Position numbers and translations under genes: made by a program
From: Saprospiraceae bacterium
GTDB taxonomy: Bacteria > Bacteroidota > Bacteroidia > Chitinophagales > Saprospiraceae
Length of the DNA stretch: 64,000 bases
Assembly: GCA_016708265.1 (NCBI GenBank)
Contig: JADJGA010000011.1
Coordinates: 62,001 to 126,000, forward strand
Reading direction: 5' to 3'
Part shown: one piece after another, positions 1 to 7,169 of the stretch
Numbering within the stretch: the first letter of the stretch is position 1
How the letters are laid out: each line of letters begins with the position of its first letter
Notes under the pieces: generated by a model
Databases searched by the model: none
Told to the model about the DNA's origin: nothing
The model's input: only the letters and a program-made list of their open reading frames with translations

Positions 1-164
1 TTCAGTAAAAAGCAACTGTCAGAATTCGGCCCTCCTCTGAGGCTCAGGTCATAAGCACTGATCTGATCATCAGCAAAAAGGTCCTTTTTATCACAGCTCG
101 TTACAGTTGTGATCATTGTCAACATAATAATTGACACAACACCAATAAAAATCAAATTTTTCAT
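1..164 (-). CDS. Lipoprotein, N-terminal fragment
   Basis: The gene runs off the left edge, so only the first 54 residues are visible. They begin with MKNLIFIGVV and a hydrophobic signal segment, followed by a lipobox-like TVTSC. The Cys at residue 24 would be lipidated after signal peptidase II cleavage. After it come charged residues (DKKDLF) and a polar segment. The start codon is the ATG complementary to 162-164, and the reading frame stays open to position 1. This is a typical Bacteroidota envelope lipoprotein start. The function cannot be judged because the body of the protein lies outside the window. Confidence 0.7.
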   Translation of the reverse strand, partial: MKNLIFIGVVSIIMLTMITTVTSCDKKDLFADDQISAYDLSLRGGPNSDSCFLL

Positions 165-295
165 AAAAATTATTTTTTAAAATTAATAAATCATTTTCAA
201 AATCTTCAAATAGTAATACGCTTAATGATTTTTTTCCTTTCATTATTTTGAATTTTTGTTTGCCAAATATTCCTGCAAATTGGAAAAAGCATTTC

Positions 296-463
296 AAATT
301 GTGACTACTCAGGTAATAGCTCCATAGGAGCTAAATATTGGTAAAATAGGATGAAATCCGATATGAAAATGTCAATAAATGCTTGTTTTGGCATCATTTT
401 TGCCTTTTGATGCAAAAATCATGACAAAACAATTCACCATTTTTATTAGAACCTGAGTAATTA
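296..463 (-). repeat. Dispersed 154-bp repeat, copy A
   Basis: The reverse complement of 306-459 aligns without gaps to 50022-50175, with 13 differences in 154 bases (about 92% identity). Similarity continues about 10 bases beyond one end. The ends of this copy are inverted, TACTCAGGT and ACCTGAGTA. Internal hairpins such as AGCTCC-ATA-GGAGCT are kept in the other copy with only a loop change. There is no open reading frame. It could be a MITE-like element or a structured intergenic repeat family. Confidence 0.85.
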
Positions 464-763
464 CGTGCCCAAACTTTTCATTTCAAAAACTTTTCAACAT
501 TCTCAAAATATATTTATCATTCTCAAAAGTTACTGAAACATGACTTAATTTATAATTATATATTATTTAATATAGCAATATTTAATTAAAACCATTAATT
601 TCACCTTCTAATTATGTTCAAATTTATTAAATATATTTTTTTGCAATGTATATTTATGCAAACGAATTGTGATTGACAGAAAGTAATCAACACAAAACCT
701 CGAGTTATCAACATCTATCAATTCTGATATCAATAGATTAAAACAAATTATAAAAATTATTTA

Positions 764-771
764 TATTTTTG
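764..771 (+). promoter_or_regulatory. Putative -7 box of dnaB promoter
   Basis: TATTTTTG matches the Bacteroidota -7 consensus TAnnTTTG. It ends 17 bases before the dnaB ATG, giving a very short leader. A clear -33 TTTG is not visible at the expected distance. Confidence 0.4.
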
Positions 772-788
772 CATTCTAATTAATTCTT

Positions 789-2306
789 ATGCCTGAAAAT
801 CAAAAACGACTTTCTAAAATAAAGGGAGGCCTGACTCCTGCACGACTCAACAGTGAACTACTTGAGCTGGGAAAGGTTATGCCTCATTCTATAGAACTGG
901 AAGAAGCCGTTTTAGGTGCAATACTCATCGATACAAATGCTTTGCCTGCAGTAATTGATATAATCCGAAAAGAGGTTTTCTATAAACCCGCACATCAGAT
1001 CCTGTTTGAAGTGATAATTGAACTTTTTCAGAAATCACAGATAATAGATATCCTTACTGTCCATGAAGCCATGAAGAAAGCTAAAGTCCTGGAAGATATA
1101 GGCGGGGCAAATTACCTGATTGAACTGAGTAACAAGGTTGGTTCTGCTGCCAATATTGAGTTTCATGCAAGAATCCTGGTACAGAAATTCATTCAGAGAG
1201 AACTTATCCACGTATCCACAGGAGTTATTAAGGATAGCTATGAAGACACAAAAGATGTGTTTGAACTGCTGGATGATGCTGAAAAAGCACTCTACGATAT
1301 AACTGATCAAAACCTCAATACTGCCTACGAACGTCTGGGTGGACTTGCAGCTAAGGTGCAGAAGGAAATTGAGGCAATCAGCCTCAAAGACGAACAAATT
1401 ACAGGGATTTCATCGGGATTTGAAGACCTTGATAATATCACTTCTGGCTGGCAGCGATCAGATCTTATTATTGTTGCAGCACGTCCCGGTATGGGAAAAA
1501 CTGCACTTGCACTTTCTATGGCAAGGAATGCAGCACTTAAAAACCATCCAGTAGCTGTTTTTTCACTTGAAATGTCCAAAATGCAGCTTACACAAAGGCT
1601 TATTGCAATAGAATCAGAGATAAACTCCAAAAAGATCAGAAATGGAACTCTTGATGATTTTGAATGGAAAAAACTTCATGATGCTGTCGAAAGAATGTCT
1701 GAGATAAACATGTTTATTGATGACACTCCCGGAATAAATATCTTCGAATTGCGGGCAAAATGCCGTAGAATGAAACAAAATCACCAGATAGAACTCGTAC
1801 TTATCGATTATCTGCAGCTAATGACATCTGCTCCCAATGATTCGCGCGGTAACAGGGAACAGGAGATCAGCTCTATATCACGAGCTCTCAAAGGAATGGC
1901 AAAAGAACTTAATGTACCGGTTATCGCCCTGTCTCAGCTGAGCCGGGCAGTTGAAACCCGTGGAGGAGAAAAACGACCTCAGCTATCCGACCTCAGGGAG
2001 TCAGGAGCTATAGAACAGGATGCCGATGTGGTCGCATTTATCTACCGTCCGGAATATTACGAAAAAAATGAAGAATTTGAAGGGCCAAGGGATATTGCAG
2101 AAATTATCATATCTAAACACAGGAATGGTGCTACAGGCTCAGTTGAATTGAAATTCCAGAAAGAATTTACAAAATTTGTCGAAATAGATAAATCATTCTC
2201 ACAAGGATTCGGGCCTTTTGGAAATGACCCGTTGAATTCATCGGGAATCATAACCAGACAATCAAAACTGAATTCAACTACAAATAATGATGAAGTTCCA
2301 TTTTAA
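789..2306 (+). CDS. dnaB: Replicative DNA helicase DnaB
   Basis: DnaB is the hexameric 5'-3' helicase that unwinds DNA at the replication fork and recruits primase. The 505-residue length fits the family. The N-terminal helical domain (about residues 30-140) is followed by a RecA-like ATPase domain. Walker A is ARPGMGKTA (231-239), and the Walker B strand LVLIDYLQL places Asp at 340. The RESGAIEQDADVV segment and the arginine-rich late motifs follow. No intein interrupts the helicase motifs, although dnaB is a common intein site. The C-terminal tail after about residue 465 is polar and low in complexity. The gene stands alone on its strand, 55 bases ahead of an rluB-like gene. Confidence 0.97.
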   Translation: MPENQKRLSKIKGGLTPARLNSELLELGKVMPHSIELEEAVLGAILIDTNALPAVIDIIRKEVFYKPAHQILFEVIIELFQKSQIIDILTVHEAMKKAKVLEDIGGANYLIELSNKVGSAANIEFHARILVQKFIQRELIHVSTGVIKDSYEDTKDVFELLDDAEKALYDITDQNLNTAYERLGGLAAKVQKEIEAISLKDEQITGISSGFEDLDNITSGWQRSDLIIVAARPGMGKTALALSMARNAALKNHPVAVFSLEMSKMQLTQRLIAIESEINSKKIRNGTLDDFEWKKLHDAVERMSEINMFIDDTPGINIFELRAKCRRMKQNHQIELVLIDYLQLMTSAPNDSRGNREQEISSISRALKGMAKELNVPVIALSQLSRAVETRGGEKRPQLSDLRESGAIEQDADVVAFIYRPEYYEKNEEFEGPRDIAEIIISKHRNGATGSVELKFQKEFTKFVEIDKSFSQGFGPFGNDPLNSSGIITRQSKLNSTTNNDEVPF

Positions 2307-2361
2307 AAAAAAACAAGCTGAATCACGGTAAAAAGCGATAAAACATCTTATAAATTGTAAA

Positions 2362-3066
2362 ATGATATTAAATAAATATATATCCCATTGCGGAATTGCC
2401 TCAAGAAGAGCTGCAGTAGAATTGATAAAAAATGGTCTCATCACTGTAAATGATGAACCACCATCACATCCTGCTTATGAGGTTAAAAAAACAGATGTTA
2501 TCAAATACAAAGGTAAGGTAATAAAACCTGAAGTTAAAAAGGTATACATCCTGATGAACAAACCTAAAAATGTAATAACCAGCATGAATGATGAATCTGG
2601 TAGAAAAACCGTTATTGACCTACTCAACAATAAAATCAGTGAAAGGATCTATCCGGTAGGCCGTCTCGACTACCAGACCACAGGTCTGCTTCTGCTGACC
2701 AATGATGGTGACCTGGCAAAAAAATTATCTCATCCAAGTCACAAAGTCACCAAAATATATGAAATAACCATCGACAAACCACTGACTGAACAGCACAGGG
2801 AACAAATAGAAAATGGAATTGATCTGGAGGACGGTCATGTTAAGGTAAACTGGATAAAAATTGTGGATGATGAAAACCAGATAATCAACCTGGAAATTCA
2901 CTTCGGGAAAAACAGGATCGTACGTCGCATATTCGAACACTTCAAATATAATGTTCTGAAATTAGACCGCATTTACTATGCCGGACTTACAAAAAAAGCA
3001 CTTAAAAGGGGATGGTTCAGACATCTGTCAGAGCAGGAAATCATTATGCTGAAACACTTTGTCTGA
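2362..3066 (+). CDS. rluB: RsuA/RluB-family rRNA pseudouridine synthase
   Basis: This 234-residue protein belongs to the RsuA/RluB/RluE/RluF family, which converts a uridine in rRNA to pseudouridine. An S4 RNA-binding domain occupies residues 1-60 (RRAAVELIKNGLITVN). The catalytic motif is GRLDYQTTGLLLLTNDG, with the nucleophilic Asp at 103. The later KxYEI and GKNRIVRRIFEH segments are also family hallmarks. The size and the single S4 domain fit RluB (23S U2605 in E. coli) best. RluF or RsuA specificity cannot be excluded from sequence alone. It lies 55 bases after dnaB and may be co-transcribed with it. Confidence 0.9.
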   Translation: MILNKYISHCGIASRRAAVELIKNGLITVNDEPPSHPAYEVKKTDVIKYKGKVIKPEVKKVYILMNKPKNVITSMNDESGRKTVIDLLNNKISERIYPVGRLDYQTTGLLLLTNDGDLAKKLSHPSHKVTKIYEITIDKPLTEQHREQIENGIDLEDGHVKVNWIKIVDDENQIINLEIHFGKNRIVRRIFEHFKYNVLKLDRIYYAGLTKKALKRGWFRHLSEQEIIMLKHFV

Positions 3067-3205
3067 TACTGAAAACCATTTTCAAAACAGATTTTCAATT
3101 TTTTTTACATTTAATTAGATTAATTTTAAATAATTCAAAACTTTTTGAATTAATAAGCGTTTCCACAATGATATTACAAAATTAATCAACTACAAACAAA
3201 TAACG

Positions 3206-3811
3206 ATGTCTTTTAAATTACCTGAATTACCCTATGCATACAATGCACTCGAGCCTTACATTGACGAAGCTACAATGAAGGTTCACCACACCGGACACCA
3301 CCAGGCTTATACTAACGGATTGAATGATGCTATTGCCGACACATCGATGGAGAATTCTTCTATTGAAGAAATCCTTGCTGTTGTTGACCCGAACAACAAA
3401 CCTGTCAGAAATAACGGAGGAGGATTTTACAATCACGTGATGTACTGGAATATAATGTCACCAAAAGGAGGAGGACAACCTGCCGGTGATCTGTTGAAAC
3501 ATATAATTGATACTTTTGGCTCTTTCGATAATTTCAAGGATCAGTTTTCAAAAGCAGGAATGGGAAGATTTGGATCAGGTTGGGCATGGCTTTCTTTTGA
3601 AAACGGAGACCTGAAGATAGGTTCGACACCTAACCAGGATAATCCTTTAATGCCTTTTGCTGAATTCAGCGGATTCCCGGTACTGGGAATGGATGTATGG
3701 GAACATGCATATTATCTGAAACATCAGAACAAAAGAGCTGCATATATAAATGATTTTTTCCAGGTTATCAACTGGGAAGAAGTTGAGAAGAGATACAAAT
3801 CGGTAAAATAA
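3206..3811 (+). CDS. sodB: Fe/Mn superoxide dismutase
   Basis: Superoxide dismutase converts superoxide to hydrogen peroxide and oxygen in the cytoplasm. No signal peptide is present, and 201 residues is the normal length. The metal ligands are visible: His27, His77, and Asp163 and His167 in the DVWEHAYY signature. The segment NNGGGFYNH has Gly where E. coli FeSOD has its active-site Gln. The NQDNPLM segment resembles Mn-type or cambialistic enzymes. The metal preference therefore cannot be set as Fe from sequence; an Mn or cambialistic enzyme is plausible. It is a single-gene unit with a terminator-like hairpin shared with recX downstream. Confidence 0.95.
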   Translation: MSFKLPELPYAYNALEPYIDEATMKVHHTGHHQAYTNGLNDAIADTSMENSSIEEILAVVDPNNKPVRNNGGGFYNHVMYWNIMSPKGGGQPAGDLLKHIIDTFGSFDNFKDQFSKAGMGRFGSGWAWLSFENGDLKIGSTPNQDNPLMPFAEFSGFPVLGMDVWEHAYYLKHQNKRAAYINDFFQVINWEEVEKRYKSVK

Positions 3812-3856
3812 TTTTTTTATTGCTGTAAGATCAATTGTCAATAGTTTTAGTTTTTC

Positions 3857-3882
3857 GGGGCGTCTTAATTTTAGGACGCTCC
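3857..3882. terminator. Bidirectional terminator between sod and recX
   Basis: GGGGCGTC and GACGCTCC form an 8-base-pair hairpin (one G-U pair) around a 10-base loop. T-rich sequence lies on both sides. It sits between two convergent genes. Confidence 0.7.
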
Positions 3883-3886
3883 TTTA

Positions 3887-4378
3887 TTATAAATTAATTT
3901 CTACAAGAACACTGTCAGTCAATTCGGTTTCATAACCCCTGCCGAATGCAAACTGACGAAGTTTATTCTTCTTTTCATAAAGGTTTTTTGCTTTGATAAA
4001 CCTGACTTTATCTTCTAACAAATGCCTCAGCGCATTCATGTATTCTGATTCATCAATTTCTTCCATTCCGTTTTTAATAAGCTGAGAGGGAATATTTTTT
4101 TTCATAAGTTCAGTTTTGATCTTATTCCTTCCCCATTTGTTTATCCTGAATTTTCCCCTCACAAATGATCTTACATATCTGTCCTCGTTCAGTACACCTT
4201 CGCTGATCAGCTCTGCGATTATTTCACCGGACAATTCTTCTTCTGCTCCCATTTCCTTTAGTTTGGCAATTACTTCTTTATGGCACCTATCGCGGTAAAC
4301 ACAGTATTTGAGCATTTTATCCAGTATTTTTGCTTTTTGAAAATCACCATATGATAATATTCCATCCACAACTAACAA
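3887..4378 (-). CDS. recX: Regulatory protein RecX
   Basis: RecX binds RecA filaments and limits recombinase activity. The 163-residue protein shows the family's repeated three-helix pattern, with segments such as LKYCVYRDRCHKEVIAKL, LNEDRYVRSFVRGK and NKWGRNKIKTEL. The FxxxxFRxxKWG-type pattern in the middle is the most characteristic stretch. recA is not nearby, as is usual for Bacteroidota. It converges on sod and shares its terminator. Confidence 0.88.
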   Translation of the reverse strand: MLVVDGILSYGDFQKAKILDKMLKYCVYRDRCHKEVIAKLKEMGAEEELSGEIIAELISEGVLNEDRYVRSFVRGKFRINKWGRNKIKTELMKKNIPSQLIKNGMEEIDESEYMNALRHLLEDKVRFIKAKNLYEKKNKLRQFAFGRGYETELTDSVLVEINL

Positions 4379-4440
4379 TATTTTTTTGTAAAATAAATAT
4401 TTTTTTTCAAAAAACTTGAAAATAAATAATGAAATTTTAT

Positions 4441-4448
4441 TATCTTTG
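4441..4448 (+). promoter_or_regulatory. Putative -7 box of tRNA promoter
   Basis: TATCTTTG matches TAnnTTTG exactly. A TTGA lies about 22 bases upstream (4416-4419), near the expected -33 position. The mature tRNA begins 37 bases downstream. Confidence 0.55.
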
Positions 4449-4485
4449 CATCCGCTTTTAAAGTAAAAGTGAATTAAAATATGCC

Positions 4486-4559
4486 GGTCCTATAGCTCAG
4501 TCGGTTAGAGCACCTGACTCATAATCAGGTGGTCCTAGGTTCAAATCCTAGTGGGACCA
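4486..4559 (+). tRNA. tRNA with CAU anticodon (Met or Ile2)
   Basis: The full cloverleaf can be folded. The acceptor GGTCCTA pairs with TGGGACC, and the D arm is GCTCAGTCGGTTAGAGC. The anticodon stem CCTGA/TCAGG holds the loop CTCATAA, and the T arm CCTAG/CTAGT-type pairing holds loop GTTCAAATC. The discriminator is A and the CCA end is not encoded. Anticodon CAU is shared by elongator Met and by Ile2, whose C34 is modified by TilS. I cannot separate these two by eye. Initiator is less likely because G1-C72 is paired. Confidence 0.93.
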
Positions 4560-4580
4560 CTTTTAAAAAAAACAAATGTA

Positions 4581-4617
4581 TAGGTTCAATCCTGATCAAT
4601 ATCAGGAAGTGGAACTA
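4581..4617 (+). repeat. Degenerate copy of the tRNA 3' end (left copy)
   Basis: Starting 22 bases after the tRNA, TAGGTTCAATCC repeats the T-arm of the tRNA. A palindrome, TCCTGAT-CAAT-ATCAGGA, has been added, and then a segment resembling the acceptor 3' strand (AAGTGGAACTA). A second such copy lies on the other side of the GIY-YIG gene. Confidence 0.7.
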
Positions 4618-4622
4618 GGAAC

Positions 4623-4656
4623 AAAGGAATCTTTTGAGAAAAGAGATTCCTTTTTT
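4623..4656 (+). terminator. Terminator after tRNA and left repeat copy
   Basis: AAAGGAATC and GATTCCTTT pair around a short loop, followed by a run of T. This is a standard intrinsic terminator and would end the tRNA transcript before the GIY-YIG coding region. Confidence 0.75.
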
Positions 4657-4668
4657 AATTTTATGTTT

Positions 4669-4965
4669 ATGGCAAAAGTTTATGTAATATACAGTAAACA
4701 AATCGATAAATTTTACATTGGAGTCACTAATGGAGAAATAGAAACCCGGGTTGAAAGTCACAAAAAATCAAAATACGGAGGTAAGAGTTATACATCTCAA
4801 GCTAACGACTGGGAGTTAAAATTTGCAATTGAAGCAGTGGATTATAGTCATGCAGTGAGAATTGAGCGAAAGATAAAATCTATGAAAAGCCGGAAATATA
4901 TCGAAAGCCTGATTAATTCGGAGGAAAATATTGAAAAACTAATACACCAGACATGGAACACCTGA
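4669..4965 (+). CDS. GIY-YIG family endonuclease, tRNA-adjacent
   Basis: The protein from the ATG at 4669 is 98 residues, about one GIY-YIG domain. The frame is open back to 4576, but the upstream part overlaps the terminator and the repeat. The motif pair is degenerate GIY (YVIYS) and FYIGVT. The catalytic Arg is in ETRVESHK, and the conserved Glu and KxxK helix are in VRIERKIKSMKSRKYIE. Single-domain GIY-YIG proteins cut DNA and include homing endonucleases. UvrC and Slx1 share the fold, but this protein lacks their extra domains. It sits between two degenerate copies of the 3' part of the upstream tRNA, which suggests a mobile or target-site-linked nuclease. That role is inference. Confidence 0.85.
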   Translation: MAKVYVIYSKQIDKFYIGVTNGEIETRVESHKKSKYGGKSYTSQANDWELKFAIEAVDYSHAVRIERKIKSMKSRKYIESLINSEENIEKLIHQTWNT

Positions 4966-5032
4966 TTCTTCCGATATTAATCGGAACAGGTGATCCTAGG
5001 TTCAATCCCAATAGATCGGGAAGTAGTACCAC
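4959..5032 (+). pseudogene. tRNA-like remnant with hairpin insertions (right copy)
   Basis: The order CACCTGA ... CAGGTG, ATCCTAGGTTCAATCC, AGTAGTACCAC follows the anticodon arm, T arm and acceptor end of the tRNA at 4486-4559. The anticodon loop is replaced by the perfect palindrome TTCCGAT-ATTA-ATCGGAA (4969-4986). The T arm is extended by TCCCAAT-AG-ATCGGGA. No 5' half of a tRNA is present. It overlaps the last codons of the GIY-YIG gene. Confidence 0.7.
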
Positions 5033-5042
5033 TCTAAAAATC

Positions 5043-5073
5043 AAAGCCTTGAATACTATGTGGGGCTTTTTTT
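5043..5073 (+). terminator. Terminator after GIY-YIG/tRNA remnant
   Basis: AAAGCC and GGCTTT pair across about 15 bases, followed by seven T. This ends the GIY-YIG unit. Confidence 0.6.
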
Positions 5074-5105
5074 ATATCTTTGTTGCAACATTTCACGATT
5101 CGCCT

Positions 5106-5243
5106 CTGTTGGTGTTGTCACCAACAGACAGCATTTAGAACCAACTGGTAGAATTAGTCGTTGAAAATACCTGCAATTCAGATTAGGTTTTGGTCCTATT
5201 TTTCTTCAAAAGAAATACAGGCAGTGAAAATCTGTTGGTGACA
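5106..5243. repeat. Inverted repeats around 5.1-5.24 kb
   Basis: CTGTTGGTG-TTGT-CACCAACAG (5106-5127) is a perfect 9-bp palindrome. Its right arm, extended as TGTCACCAACAGA (5116-5128), has a second perfect 13-base inverted partner at 5231-5243. No gene lies between. It may be an eroded small mobile element. I see no clear target duplication. Confidence 0.5.
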
Positions 5244-5285
5244 TAGGTTGCATTAATCCTTCAGTCAAAAAAGATACAGTTAAAA

Positions 5286-5421
5286 GTATGTATAACAAAT
5301 TGCACTTTTTATATACTTTAGAAAGAGGTCCGGAGACCTTTGCTAATTGGAAGAACTCCTGATAATGGTGTTTCACCTCTTATCAGGCTATTATATTAGC
5401 TGTGCAATTTGTTATACACAC
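5286..5421. mobile_element. 136-bp MITE with 20-bp TIRs and 9-bp target duplication
   Basis: The left end GTATGTATAACAAATTGCAC (5286-5305) and the reverse complement of the right end (5402-5421) match at 19 of 20 bases. CAGTTAAAA occurs exactly outside both ends (5277-5285 and 5422-5430), a perfect 9-bp direct repeat as left by transposition. The interior has no coding capacity but contains further hairpins, AGGTC-CGGA-GACCT and CCTGATAA...TTATCAGG. It is therefore a non-autonomous element. The transposase family that mobilises it is not known from this window. Confidence 0.85.
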
Positions 5422-5477
5422 CAGTTAAAATAAGCAGGTGATTAAAAAAAAGTTCTATTTTTATAAAAATTTTTGAA

Positions 5478-6035
5478 ATGAAAGGCAAAAGCACAACAAT
5501 CGTTCTAATTTTTATTGCTATGATCGCAGGCAGTCAGATACCTGTAGAAAAGATGGAAAAGGAGCTTATCGAAGTTAAAAAGGAAATTGACGAACAAGCT
5601 TCCTATATACGCGGGGGACTAGAAAAAAAGGATGATTATATATCAGAATTTCAGAAAAAAGTCAGCATAGAATTTACTGTTGATACATTTAAGATAGAAA
5701 GACTATGTTCAAAACGGATGGAACTGGATTTTTCGACAGCAGGCACAGTACAGGCTATCAGTGCATTAAATTCGGATTATGATAAATTGCTGAATAAATA
5801 CTTCAAAATGCTCAATACACGGCTTTCAACCGGAGATCAGGCCATACTGAAACAATCTCAGCGCAACTGGATAGCATTCCGCGATAGTGAGATAAAACTG
5901 ATCAGCACTCTCCGTGCTGATGAATATTCGGGAGGCGGAACTATACAGAGGATCTTCCAGGCCTCATATGTGATGGAACTGACAAAGAAAAGAGTGCTGG
6001 ATATTGTCACCTATCTTTACGACATAGCAGATTAA
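5478..6035 (+). CDS. Secreted LprI-like (DUF1311) protein
   Basis: The 185-residue protein starts with a short hydrophobic signal segment (TTIVLIFIAMIAGS). Residues 15-50 are charged and helical. The C-terminal half matches the LprI/DUF1311 pattern: LNxxYxxLLxK, then LKQSQRNWIAFRDSEI, then a Gly-Gly-Thr segment and a final LTKKRVLDIV helix. Members of this family include lysozyme inhibitors of the envelope. The usual pair of conserved cysteines is not complete here (only Cys79 is seen), so inhibitor activity is uncertain. The gene starts 48 bases after the target duplication of the MITE, which may have altered its promoter. Confidence 0.65.
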   Translation: MKGKSTTIVLIFIAMIAGSQIPVEKMEKELIEVKKEIDEQASYIRGGLEKKDDYISEFQKKVSIEFTVDTFKIERLCSKRMELDFSTAGTVQAISALNSDYDKLLNKYFKMLNTRLSTGDQAILKQSQRNWIAFRDSEIKLISTLRADEYSGGGTIQRIFQASYVMELTKKRVLDIVTYLYDIAD

Positions 6036-6605
6036 GGGAAATTTTAAAGCCAGCATAAAACCATAAACGAAGGCTTACTGGTTCGGAAATTTAGTATTAA
6101 ATGGTTTGCCGGCTCCGGAATTGAAACGCTGAAAATTTTATCATACGTAGCTACTATTTCTTAGGTCAGACTGTCACCTGCCAAGAATCAGAAAAGATCA
6201 TCGAGAATCTTAATAAAATATTGAAGTATTAGTGACTTAATTGATGTGATGATTAGTTGATTTGTTGATGTGCTGATCAGCTAATTCGTAATTGTCAATT
6301 CGTAATTCGTAATTTCCAGTTCGTAATTGTAAGACATAACTAAACTTTCTAAACCCTCTAAACCATATAAACTTTATAAACTTTATAAATCAGATCATCA
6401 AATATTGAAAATTACTGTTTATAATAAAGCCAAAACAACTTTTTTGCCAATAATCTTACAACTTTTTGAAAATAAACTCATTTCATACAACATTAATTTT
6501 TTATTTGTGTTTAATTAGTCTAAATATAAATATACGGTGCGGTATTTGAAAAAAATCTTCTTATTTAAGGCACATTATTTTTTTTAACTCTCAAAATCTG
6601 AATAA
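6036..6605. other. Repeat-rich intergenic gap
   Basis: No supportable gene. The middle holds three different short imperfect tandem repeats (see the repeat entry). The right part is AT-rich and serves as upstream region for the YceI gene. Confidence 0.6.
6236..6388. repeat. Three adjacent imperfect simple repeats
   Basis: First, a TTGATGTG/TGATGATTAG-type repeat (6240-6280). Second, four copies of TTCGTAAT with small spacers (6283-6330). Third, a TAAACTTTCTAAAC-type repeat (6340-6388). All are non-coding, and each family has a different unit. Confidence 0.7.
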
Positions 6606-7169
6606 TTGAAAAATTTAAAATTTTTTTTCATCATTCTCTTAGCCATTTCTTCAACTCTTGCTACAGCCCAGACAAAAAAAATCGATCCTTCAAAAACTAC
6701 AATTGAATGGGTTGCAAAAAAAATCATGAGTGAATACAGAGGAACAATTTCATTAAAACAAGGTAACCTGGTATTTAAAAAAACAAAATTAAAAGGTGGA
6801 TCCTTTGTTGTCGATATGAATTCAATAATTCCGACCGATCAGCAGGGCAGATATATAGGATATCTGAAAGAACATCTCAAAAGCGAAGATTTCTTTAATA
6901 CAGGCAAATATAAAACTGCAAATATGGTATTCAAAAGAATAGCTGATAATGGAAATGGAAAGTATTCGGTCACAGCCGATCTTACAATACGTAACATCAC
7001 ACATCCTGTTCAATTTGATGCCTTAATTTCTGGAAATACTGCTACCGCAAATATTAAAGTAGACAGAACCCAATATGGAATAATATATGGCTCTGGCAGC
7101 TTTTTTGAAAACCTTGGCGAAAAATTGATTGATGATATTTTCGAATTAAATGTAAAACTGAAGTTCTAA
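6606..7169 (+). CDS. Secreted YceI-family protein
   Basis: The protein is 187 residues. It starts at a TTG codon, since no in-frame ATG precedes the signal peptide. The signal peptide KFFFIILLAISSTLATA is followed by cleavage before QTKK. The mature part is a YceI lipocalin-like barrel: TTIEWVAKKIMSEYRGTI, then FVVDMNSI, then HLKSEDFFNT, TVTADLTIRNITHPVQF and the end FELNVKL. YceI proteins bind isoprenoid-type lipids in the periplasm, and the exact ligand is unknown here. It is a single-gene unit followed by a long palindrome at 7280-7307. Confidence 0.9.
   Translation: MKNLKFFFIILLAISSTLATAQTKKIDPSKTTIEWVAKKIMSEYRGTISLKQGNLVFKKTKLKGGSFVVDMNSIIPTDQQGRYIGYLKEHLKSEDFFNTGKYKTANMVFKRIADNGNGKYSVTADLTIRNITHPVQFDALISGNTATANIKVDRTQYGIIYGSGSFFENLGEKLIDDIFELNVKLKF

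Larger units (their letters stand above)
165..788. other. AT-rich intergenic region upstream of dnaB
   Basis: No credible gene is seen here. The left half holds one copy of a dispersed repeat (296-463). The right half is very AT-rich and leads into dnaB. Two nonamers resembling weak DnaA boxes, TAATCAACA (684-692) and TTATCAACA (705-713), lie 75-105 bases before the dnaB start. Each differs from the TTATCCACA consensus by one or two bases, so their significance is uncertain. Confidence 0.5.

Noticed and set aside
91..297. Open frame on the minus strand over the left-edge region
   Set aside because: It overlaps the lipoprotein start in another frame. The lipobox frame (1-164) is the better-supported reading.
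4576..4668. Longer start for the GIY-YIG gene
   Set aside because: It would run through the tRNA-like repeat and the terminator. The first conserved motif begins just after the ATG at 4669.
5286..5421. The element ends (TAAC ... GTTA) resemble integron attC sites.
   Set aside because: The arms are near-perfect over 20 bases without the usual unpaired bases, and a 9-bp target duplication flanks them. That fits a transposable element better than an attC site.
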